The position numbers were made by a program, and so were the translations under genes. Below, piece by piece: positions 6,646 through 12,154 of a stretch of DNA of 21,682 nucleotides. Every line of letters begins with the position of its first letter. Positions within the stretch are counted from its first letter, which is position 1. Source of the DNA: Candidatus Woesearchaeota archaeon (GTDB lineage: Archaea > Nanobdellota > Nanobdellia > Woesearchaeales > GW2011-AR4); contig JADHVE010000018.1 of NCBI GenBank assembly GCA_016784195.1, positions 1-21,682 on the forward strand, written 5' to 3'. Below the pieces are notes generated by a model. That model was not told the origin of the DNA. It was given only the letters and a program-made list of their open reading frames with translations, and did not search any database.

Positions 6646-6659
6646 CTTTCAAATTGTTT

Positions 6660-7241
6660 ATGGTTTTTACAGTAATTGATATTGAAACAACCGGACTTTC
6701 TAAACATTACAATAAAATAACAGAAATAGCAGCAGCAAGGATTCGAAATGGTAAGATGGTTAAATCATATCAAACACTGATCAATCCTCAATTAAAGATC
6801 CCAGCTTTTATTACAGAATTAACCGGAATTGATAATAAGATGGTTAAAGATGCACCAACAATCAAGCAAGCTCTGCCTTCTTTTGTTAGATTTTTGGGAA
6901 AAGATGTGTTTGTTGCCCATAATGCAACTTTTGATTTTGGGTTTCTTGAGCGTAATCTGAAGATTTATCATAATTATCGATTTTCAAATGATCGTTTGTG
7001 CACCAGAAAACTAGCTAATCGCCTGTTTCAAGAACTTCCCCGTAAGCGGTTGGCAGACCTTTGCAGGTTTTTAAATATTAAAAATGTACATACCCACAGG
7101 GCTTTAGGAGATGTTAAAGCAACAGTGAAAGTTTTTACATATATGCTTGGTTCACTAAATGATAAAGGCATTTCTCAGGTTGAAGATATAATCCAATTTG
7201 AAAGGTCTCCTATCAAAAACTACTCCTGCAAAAATCTTTGA
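6660..7241 (+). CDS. DnaQ-like DEDDh 3'-5' exonuclease
   Basis: The 193-residue protein has all DEDDh motifs: FTVIDIETTGL (ExoI, D7 and E9), VAHNATFDFGFLE (ExoII, D92) and HRALGDVKATV (ExoIII, H146 and D151). It is most like the exonuclease domains of DNA polymerase III epsilon and PolC, standing alone here. It should remove nucleotides from 3' ends with two metal ions, in proofreading, repair or RNA trimming; the substrate cannot be told from sequence. ATG 6660 follows a TATA box (TATAAATA, 6633-6640) by 20 bases, so the message may be leaderless. A TTG two codons earlier is less likely as the start. Archaeal polymerases proofread themselves, so a separate role or acquisition from bacteria is possible. 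Confidence 0.88.
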   Translation: MVFTVIDIETTGLSKHYNKITEIAAARIRNGKMVKSYQTLINPQLKIPAFITELTGIDNKMVKDAPTIKQALPSFVRFLGKDVFVAHNATFDFGFLERNLKIYHNYRFSNDRLCTRKLANRLFQELPRKRLADLCRFLNIKNVHTHRALGDVKATVKVFTYMLGSLNDKGISQVEDIIQFERSPIKNYSCKNL

Positions 7242-7283
7242 TTTTTGACCTGGAGTATGCCTTTCACTCAAGCCCAGTCCCAA

Positions 7284-7326
7284 AAGTATATAACCTCCAA
7301 GGTATTTCCTATACTAATCAGGAGGT
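7284..7326 (+). promoter_or_regulatory. TATA box and ACCTCC/GGAGGT pair before the 34-residue gene
   Basis: AAGTATATAA (7284-7293) is a TATA box predicting a start near 7314. GGAGGT (7321-7326) is the SD. ACCTCC at 7293-7298 is its exact complement but lies upstream of the predicted transcript start, so it could mask the SD only in a read-through transcript from the exonuclease gene. Confidence 0.45.
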
Positions 7327-7330
7327 AAAA

Positions 7331-7435
7331 ATGGAATTGTATAACTCAGAAGAATTAAAAGCTATGAGTATTGAAAAAGTAAATGAGTATTTTGAAAAGT
7401 TGCATAAAGCACACGCAAAAACCAAGAGAAAATAA
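7331..7435 (+). CDS. 34-residue hypothetical helical protein
   Basis: A very small gene with its own TATA box and a near-perfect SD (GGAGGT, 4 bases before the ATG). The product is charged and probably helical (NSEELKAMSIEKVNEYFEKL), with a basic C-terminus (KTKRK). I do not recognise a family. The frame stays open upstream to a TTG at 7238, but the SD and TATA positions favour ATG 7331. Its leader resembles that of the 59-residue gene 300 bases on (GGAGGTAAAAATG in both), so the two may share expression level or origin. Confidence 0.6.
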   Translation: MELYNSEELKAMSIEKVNEYFEKLHKAHAKTKRK

Positions 7436-7480
7436 ATAGTTTTATTGTTTTTAGCCAATATAGTTTATGGGTAGGACATC

Positions 7481-7639
7481 TTGGGCTTTAACCTGATAGT
7501 TCTGCCAAATTTTCACATTAAAAATAACCTGCATGTTAGTGCTGAGATTTTTATTTTGTTAATTGTAATAATTGTGTTTTTGAACAAATTAAGATTTGTA
7601 AGATTCTGCAGCTGGATTCTGGTTGTTTTTTGGAGGTAA
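7481..7639 (+). CDS. Possible 52-residue membrane peptide (TTG start)
   Basis: An open frame from TTG 7481 to TAA 7637-7639 encodes two hydrophobic stretches (EIFILLIVIIVFLN, and FCSWILVVFW) separated by a basic segment (KLRFVRF). Its stop codon falls in the SD of the next gene (GGAGGTAA), an arrangement that would couple the two. TAGGA lies 4-8 bases before the TTG. No ATG is available and AT-rich DNA makes hydrophobic frames by chance, so this is a weak call. The same stretch holds an inverted repeat ACAAAT-TAAG-ATTTGT (7584-7599). Confidence 0.25.
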   Translation: MGFNLIVLPNFHIKNNLHVSAEIFILLIVIIVFLNKLRFVRFCSWILVVFWR

Positions 7640-7641
7640 AA

Positions 7642-7821
7642 ATGAATGAAGAATTAACTGAAAGGAAAGATGAAATTGAACGTACTATCAGGATATTAGA
7701 ATGGGATAAAAGCAGGGAGCAGATTAATCCTGCAAAAAGGACTCAGCTTAAACAGTATATGAATGAACTTAAGGATATCCAAGCCAAGTTAAACCCTGAA
7801 GAGGTAAAAGAAAATGAGTAA
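7642..7821 (+). CDS. 59-residue coiled-coil hypothetical protein
   Basis: The product is almost wholly helical and charged, with an ERKDEIERTIRILEWDKSRE segment and a second helix (RTQLKQYMNELKDIQAKL), as in a short helical hairpin. I do not recognise a family. GGAGGT lies 4 bases before ATG 7642. The following zinc-ribbon gene starts inside its last codons (ATG 7814, stop 7819-7821), so the two are translated from one message and their products may work together. Confidence 0.65.
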   Translation: MNEELTERKDEIERTIRILEWDKSREQINPAKRTQLKQYMNELKDIQAKLNPEEVKENE

Positions 7822-7948
7822 GAATTATAAAGAAATTGGTTTATGCAGAATGTGCAAGGTAAGATTTGTTGTGGTTCCAAAAAAGCCAGGTTCAAAATAT
7901 AAATCCAAAAATTATTGTCCTAAATGTTGTGCAAAATATTTCAAATAA
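7814..7948 (+). CDS. 44-residue zinc-ribbon protein overlapping the coiled-coil gene
   Basis: Reading from ATG 7814 to TAA 7946-7948 gives 44 residues with C11-x2-C14 and C35-x2-C38-C39, a zinc ribbon with a basic middle (VVPKKPGSKYKSKNY). GAGGT at 7801-7805 lies 8 bases upstream as SD, inside the end of the preceding gene. The basic loop suggests nucleic-acid or ribosome contact; this is inference. I know no named family for it. An 8-base overlap with the upstream frame points to tight coupling. Confidence 0.65.
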   Translation: MSKNYKEIGLCRMCKVRFVVVPKKPGSKYKSKNYCPKCCAKYFK

Positions 7949-8100
7949 GATGATATTTCATAACTAATATAAGATTTGTCTTTCTGTTATATACTCAATA
8001 GAATAAGCACCTTTTTATTATTTTTTATTAAATTGGTTATTTAAAAAAATGATTTTATTAATATTAAATTTTTTGATTATAGGTTTGTTATAGCAGTTTT

Positions 8101-9012
8101 TTATTTCTTAAGATTCTCAATCAATTTGCAGCTGCTGCATATATCCTTTGCAGCGGCTTCTCCGCATTTCTTGCATGCATTGATTGTTCCCCTATACTTT
8201 AAAAAAGGCTTTATCTCCAGAAAAGACTGGATAATCCCGTATTTTGTTCCGGTATTCTTGTTTTCAAAATCATCAAGCATATTCAAAACAGATCTTCTGT
8301 AGGCTTCTAAAGAACAGGGACATGGCTCAAGGTTGATGTCAAAGTTCATCAGTTTGCAATACAATATAACTTCCTCTTCTGTACAGAAATACAGAGGCTT
8401 AATTCTGGGAATAAATTTCTTATCTTCAACTAAGCCTGTTTTTGGACCTAAACGCGATAATAAGGGAATATTATTTTTAAAAATATTCATGACTACAGAC
8501 TGGGCTTCATCATCCAGATTATGGCCTGTAACTACTTTGGTGGATTTTAGTTTTTTGGCTGTCTTATTTACAATGTATCTCCTTAAAATGCCGCAGATAG
8601 AACAAGATTTAAGATTAATGCCTTTTGACTTCAAAGTTGACTTCATATAACATAAAGAATATCCAAACTCTTTCCTGAAAGATGTTTCGTGCAGCTTTAT
8701 TTTATATTTTTTACAAAAGTTCCTTATATTTTTTTTATTTTCCCTGCTGTAATTTCCTATGGACTGGTCTATGTGTAGAGCTTCAATATTTATTTTTTTG
8801 TTGTTGATTATTTTATGTAATAAATACAAAACAACTGTACTGTCTTTTCCACCTGAAACTGCTACTAAGATGTTTTCTTTCTTATCAATTAATTTATGTA
8901 TCCTTATAGTTTTTCTTACCTTTTTCTCAAAATAAGCAAGAAAATGGCTTTTGCAGAGTTTTTCTTTGCCAGTTAAGGTGAATACGGGCTTTTTAATGCA
9001 GCATTGGTTCAT
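8101..9012 (-). CDS. tRNA 2-thiolation ATPase of the TtuA/NcsA (TtcA-Ctu1) family
   Basis: The 303-residue protein has the PP-loop SGGKDS (53-58) that adenylates the tRNA uridine before sulfur is inserted. Family marks follow: C137 and C140 (CSIC) and C231 or C233 (CPC), at the places that hold the [4Fe-4S] cluster in TtuA/NcsA. An N-terminal zinc site (C4 or C5, C20, H23) and a C-terminal one (C280, C283, C292, C295) match too. It could modify U54 (TtuA) or wobble U34 (NcsA/Ctu1); sequence alone does not decide, so I give no symbol. The neighbouring IscS/IscU genes could supply sulfur and the cluster. A TATA-like TTTTTAAAAA (9033-9042) sits 21-30 bases upstream of the ATG: probably leaderless. 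Confidence 0.88.
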   Translation of the reverse strand: MNQCCIKKPVFTLTGKEKLCKSHFLAYFEKKVRKTIRIHKLIDKKENILVAVSGGKDSTVVLYLLHKIINNKKINIEALHIDQSIGNYSRENKKNIRNFCKKYKIKLHETSFRKEFGYSLCYMKSTLKSKGINLKSCSICGILRRYIVNKTAKKLKSTKVVTGHNLDDEAQSVVMNIFKNNIPLLSRLGPKTGLVEDKKFIPRIKPLYFCTEEEVILYCKLMNFDINLEPCPCSLEAYRRSVLNMLDDFENKNTGTKYGIIQSFLEIKPFLKYRGTINACKKCGEAAAKDICSSCKLIENLKK

Positions 9013-9045
9013 ATGACTTTAGAATCAATATTTTTTTAAAAAGGT

Positions 9046-9070
9046 TTCTAAATCGAGAAGAGATTTAGAA
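9046..9070. repeat. Inverted repeat TTCTAAATC / GATTTAGAA upstream of the thiolase
   Basis: Perfect 9-base arms (9046-9054 and 9062-9070) with a 7-base spacer lie just upstream of the TATA box of the thiolase gene. The right arm with its next base, GATTTAGAAC, recurs at 9167-9176 outside the iscU terminator hairpin. The position suits an operator; a cruciform or RNA hairpin is also possible. Confidence 0.55.
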
Positions 9071-9110
9071 CTTCAAAATAATTTGTATTTTATAAGTTTT
9101 GAATTTTTCC

Positions 9111-9153
9111 AAAAAAAAAAATCAAAGTCCAGCAAATCTACGATTTGCGCTGG
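9111..9153 (-). terminator. Terminator of the arsR-iscS-iscU operon
   Basis: On the minus strand the stem CCAGC/AAATC pairs with GATTT/GCTGG (9153-9129, two extra bases bulged), then a run of 11 T (9121-9111) follows. It lies 38 bases after the iscU stop. Flanking AAATCAAA and TTTGATTT sequences can lengthen the stem. Confidence 0.7.
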
Positions 9154-9190
9154 TTTTGAAATTTTTGATTTAGAACAAGTAAGATGCTTT

Positions 9191-9571
9191 CTATTTTTTC
9201 TTCTCGTAATCTTCTATGGCTTTTAACAAAGCACTATGGGCTAAAACAGAGCAATGTAATTTTTGAGGTGGTAACCCTCCTAATTCTTTTGCTATATCAT
9301 CCTTGCCTATCTTTCTAGCCTCTTTTAGAGTTTTTCCTTTAACCATCTCGGTTAATATCGAACTGGTTGCAATTGCTGCTACGCAGCCAAAAGTCTTTAC
9401 TTTGATATCTTTGATTATCTCTTCTCCATCTTTGTTTTTTCCTACCTTGATATAAAGTTCCATGATGTCTCCGCATGTAGGATTGCCAATTTTTCCGACA
9501 CCGTCCGCATCCTTAATCTCTCCGATATTACAAGGTTTTCTGAAAATATCCATAACTTTTTCTGTGTACAT
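9191..9571 (-). CDS. iscU: Fe-S cluster scaffold IscU
   Basis: The 126-residue protein is a U-type scaffold on which [2Fe-2S] and [4Fe-4S] clusters are built. The three cluster cysteines are present: C33 in NPTCGD with the nearby D35, C63 in FGCVAAIATSS and C107 in LPPQKLHCSVLAHSAL. The LPPxKxHCS stretch is the known chaperone-contact motif. I start at ATG 9571 (MYTEK); a TTG three codons earlier is less likely. The gene follows iscS by 35 bases in one operon and is followed by a terminator. Its products should serve POR, the radical SAM enzyme and the thiolase in this region. Confidence 0.95.
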   Translation of the reverse strand: MYTEKVMDIFRKPCNIGEIKDADGVGKIGNPTCGDIMELYIKVGKNKDGEEIIKDIKVKTFGCVAAIATSSILTEMVKGKTLKEARKIGKDDIAKELGGLPPQKLHCSVLAHSALLKAIEDYEKKK

Positions 9572-9606
9572 TTTAATCAAACTTTTATTTATTGGAATTT
9601 TTTAAT

Positions 9607-10755
9607 TTAATCTTTTACTAATGGACTCATTACCCGCAAAGCTGCAACTTCTTCTTTAAGTACCTTGATAGTTTTGTCTATTTCCTTCTCTGTAGTATAT
9701 TTACTTAAAGTCATCCTTAAAGTTCCATGGGCTGTTTCATGCTTTAAGCCAATTGCTAATAAAACATGCGACGGCTCAAGACTTTTTGAGCTGCATGCAG
9801 AGCCTGTTGAAACTTCTATTCCTTGGTCATCAAGGCGCATAAGCAATGACTCTCCTTCGATAAACTCAAATGAGATATCTACATTATTGCATAGCCTTTT
9901 TTTTCTAGGGCCGTTAAGCATTGTATGCGAAATTTCTTTTAAAACCTGATTGATCAGCTTATCTCTGAGCTTTTCCATTTTTTCAATATCTGCTTTATTT
10001 GCGAGTTCAACAGCCTTTGCAAATCCAACTATCCCTGAAACATTTACTGTTCCAGATCTTTTGTTGAATTCCTGGCCTCCGCCATGAAATAAGGGGATTA
10101 TTTTAGTGTATTTTTTTATATAAAGAGCTCCGACGCCTTTTGGGCCGTGTATCTTATGGGCATTGATGGTTGCCAAATCCAGGTTCTGCTTTTTAACATC
10201 AATCTCTGTTTTGGTAAAGCTTTGGCAGGCGTCAGTATGAAATAAAACCTTGTTTTCTTTGCAGATCTTGCCTATTGCTTCTAAATCGTTGATTGTTCCA
10301 ATCTCATTATTTCCGTGGATTACTGAAACAAGTATTGTTTTATTATTAATTGAGCTTTTTAATTGCTCTAAATCAATAAAGCCTTCTTTGTCAACATCAA
10401 GATAGGTAATCTTAAAACCCTGAGTTTCGAGCCATCTGCATGCATTTAAAACACAATCATGCTCTACTTTTGTTATGATGATATGATTGCCTTTTTCCTT
10501 ATTTGCAAAAGCAATACCTTTGATTGCCAGGTTATTCGACTCAGTACCTCCTGAAGTGAAAATAATTTCTTCCGGCTCAGCATTTAGAGATTTTGCAATT
10601 ATTTCTCTTGAGTTTTCTAATGCTTCTTTTGCAGCTCTTCCTACTTGATGGATAGAAGAAGAATTACCGTACTCTGCAGTGAAATACTTGGTTACTGCTT
10701 TAACAACTTCATCATCAACTTTAGTGGTTGCACCGTTATCCAGATAAATTTTCAT
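9607..10755 (-). CDS. iscS: Cysteine desulfurase (IscS/NifS type)
   Basis: This 382-residue PLP enzyme takes sulfur from cysteine, leaving alanine, and holds it as a persulfide for cluster assembly and tRNA thiolation. Visible residues: H99 (VEHD), D175 (FHTDACQSF), the PLP lysine K201 (NAHKIHGPKG), and the sulfur-carrying C321 in STGSACSS. This is the class I arrangement of IscS/NifS, not SufS. The ATG overlaps the end of the ArsR-family gene by 4 bases (10752-10755), so regulator and enzyme are co-translated. iscU follows. Length is normal. Confidence 0.95.
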   Translation of the reverse strand: MKIYLDNGATTKVDDEVVKAVTKYFTAEYGNSSSIHQVGRAAKEALENSREIIAKSLNAEPEEIIFTSGGTESNNLAIKGIAFANKEKGNHIIITKVEHDCVLNACRWLETQGFKITYLDVDKEGFIDLEQLKSSINNKTILVSVIHGNNEIGTINDLEAIGKICKENKVLFHTDACQSFTKTEIDVKKQNLDLATINAHKIHGPKGVGALYIKKYTKIIPLFHGGGQEFNKRSGTVNVSGIVGFAKAVELANKADIEKMEKLRDKLINQVLKEISHTMLNGPRKKRLCNNVDISFEFIEGESLLMRLDDQGIEVSTGSACSSKSLEPSHVLLAIGLKHETAHGTLRMTLSKYTTEKEIDKTIKVLKEEVAALRVMSPLVKD

Positions 10756-11051
10756 TTTTTATGGCATTCCTCATTGCAGTAGGTTTTAACATGCTTTTCA
10801 ACTAATTTTAAAATAGGCTTGATAGTGTCTTTATTTAATGAGTAAATCCTTTTTTTGCCTTCGGCCTTTACATTGATAAAGTTGCATTCAGACAGTTTTT
10901 TAAGATTGTGGCTGACTTTGCTCTGCTCTTCATTAATTCTTTTGCAGATGTAATTCACGGATTTGGCTCCGGAAATCAGCTCTGCGATTATCTTCATCCT
11001 AGTCTTGTTCGAGAAGGTTTCAAAAAAGCGAGTATATGATGGGCAATTCAT
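10752..11051 (-). CDS. ArsR-family winged-helix regulator of the isc operon
   Basis: The 99-residue protein has an ArsR-type winged helix: FETFSNKTRMKIIAEL, then a helix-turn-helix with EEQSKVSHNLKKLSECNFI and a wing with KAEGKKRIYSL. It contains five cysteines (C3, C36, C56, C92, C96) and H97; the tail CNEECHKK could bind a metal or an Fe-S cluster. It is the first gene of the operon with iscS (4-base overlap) and iscU, so it probably senses metal, cluster or sulfur status and represses its own operon; this is inference from gene order. A palindrome lies over its start region. It lacks a standard ELCVCDL metal-sensing motif. Confidence 0.85.
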   Translation of the reverse strand: MNCPSYTRFFETFSNKTRMKIIAELISGAKSVNYICKRINEEQSKVSHNLKKLSECNFINVKAEGKKRIYSLNKDTIKPILKLVEKHVKTYCNEECHKK

Positions 11052-11080
11052 ATGAAATAGAAATCATATGGGATATATAA
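11049..11080 (-). promoter_or_regulatory. Promoter and likely operator of the arsR-iscS-iscU operon
   Basis: TATATAA (11074-11080) is the TATA box, about 23 bases from the ATG at 11051, so the message should be leaderless. Between them is CATATGA-N8-TCATATG (11049-11055 and 11064-11070), an inverted repeat that covers the start codon and transcript start. ArsR-family proteins bind AT-rich dyads of this kind, so autorepression is the simple reading. Confidence 0.6.
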
Positions 11081-11112
11081 ATGTTACGGTTAGTATTGAG
11101 GATTTGGGCTTA

Positions 11113-11127
11113 CTCAATTATATTGAG
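11113..11127. repeat. Short palindrome CTCAAT-TAT-ATTGAG
   Basis: A perfect 15-base palindrome lies about 35 bases upstream of the isc operon TATA box. ATTGAG also occurs at 11095-11100. It could be a second regulator site. The rest of 11081-11230 shows nothing clear. Confidence 0.35.
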
Positions 11128-11230
11128 CAAAGTTGATTTATTTCAAAAAATCCAATGAACCGTCCATTATAGATTGAACGCTTCTGATTAAAATAGTTTA
11201 ATTTCCTCTCTGAAAGTCTATTTATGCAAA

Positions 11231-11428
11231 TTACTTGCAGCAATTAAATGACATACTTCGAGTAAAAATTAATCCAGCCAATATGGTTACGATAATTCTT
11301 GACCAAGTTTCGGTAAAACTTGTAAGCCATGTCAGAACAATTATAGCAGCGGCCATAATGGATACACACCGCAAGTTTTGATGCGGGTATTTGCAAGTAT
11401 TATTTTCTTTTTTTGTTGATTTTTTCAT
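11231..11428 (-). CDS. 65-residue small membrane protein
   Basis: The protein has a basic, soluble N-terminus with two cysteines (C12, C21), then two predicted membrane spans (about 23-38 and 43-58) and ends in CCK. AAGGAGGT lies 7 bases before the ATG, a strong SD. TATA-like sequence (ATTTAAAT, about 11478-11485) lies upstream with a leader of some 25 bases. The two short spans with Ser/Thr/Trp between (TSFTETWS) look like a hairpin in the membrane. I do not recognise a family or function. Confidence 0.7.
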   Translation of the reverse strand: MKKSTKKENNTCKYPHQNLRCVSIMAAAIIVLTWLTSFTETWSRIIVTILAGLIFTRSMSFNCCK

Positions 11429-11576
11429 TTTATTTACCTCCTTTTAATTAATTTAGATTATATCTCTCATCTTTTTATTTAAATGTTTTGGTATCGTAAA
11501 TTTCTTTCTAGAAGGAGAAAGTAAAATGTATGAAGAACTAAAAATCTCTTGTTTCTAAAATAGGAACTCAATTAAA

Positions 11577-11630
11577 TTTAACATAGGAATTCCTGTTAAA
11601 TGCTCCTGACTGATATAGGGGAGTATAAAT
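11577..11630 (+). promoter_or_regulatory. Palindrome and TATA box upstream of the PH-like membrane protein
   Basis: TTTAAC-AT-AGGAATTCCT-GTTAAA (11577-11600) is a near-perfect palindrome with a 10-base core. TATAAAT (11624-11630) follows and predicts a start near 11652. The palindrome lies upstream of the TATA box, where activators or repressors can bind. A 10-codon frame with a good SD (ATG 11526, stop 11556-11558) precedes it, too short to call. Confidence 0.4.
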
Positions 11631-11659
11631 TGGTTGGAGTTTAGAATTTCACTTTTGAA

Positions 11660-12133
11660 ATGATAGAATTTATAAAGTTGTATAATCAAATTAGTAATAT
11701 GATTTACAAACACACCCAAATTGGATATTTAATAATATTTGTCTTACTTGCTGTAGCTTTACTTTTCAAGGGTATTTTGGAACAAGCCGGTTTTAATAAA
11801 TTCATCCCTGCCACGATGATTCTAATCCTGTTTATTCTTGCTTCTTTTGTGTCACTTAAAGTACTGATTGATGAACGATATCTACGAATCAAGTTGGGTT
11901 ATGGAATATTCAGAAAAAGATTTATGCTTAAGGAAATCGCTTCAGCAAGAACTGTAAGAAACAAGTGGTATTATGGGTGGGGGATAAGAGTCTGGTTTTG
12001 GCCTTATATGCTGATTTACAATGTTTCTGGTTTTGATGCAGTTGAAATAAAGATGAAAGATAATAAAATATATAGAATCGGAACAGATGAACCTAAAAAA
12101 TTAGAACAAGCAATTCTACAATCAATCAAATAA
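11660..12133 (+). CDS. Two-TM membrane protein with a PH-like (DUF304-type) domain
   Basis: The 157-residue protein has two membrane spans (about 21-40 and 49-68), then a soluble part of predicted beta strands. The segment YGWGIRVWFWPYMLIYNVSG and the later AVEIKMKDNKIYRIGTDEP resemble bacterial PH domains that follow a two-span anchor. The final helix (KKLEQAILQSIK) fits this fold too. The function of such proteins is not known. There is no SD; the TATA box at 11624 gives a leader of about 10 bases. Its stop lies 21 bases from the stop of the convergent rad50 gene. Confidence 0.68.
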   Translation: MIEFIKLYNQISNMIYKHTQIGYLIIFVLLAVALLFKGILEQAGFNKFIPATMILILFILASFVSLKVLIDERYLRIKLGYGIFRKRFMLKEIASARTVRNKWYYGWGIRVWFWPYMLIYNVSGFDAVEIKMKDNKIYRIGTDEPKKLEQAILQSIK

Positions 12134-12154
12134 AATGGAGTCGAAGTTCTGAAC

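Noticed and set aside
11526..11558. Ten-codon frame with a good SD as a leader peptide
   Set aside because: Too short to separate from chance, no attenuator-like hairpins tied to it, and its own stop lies 100 bases before the next gene. Kept only as a note.
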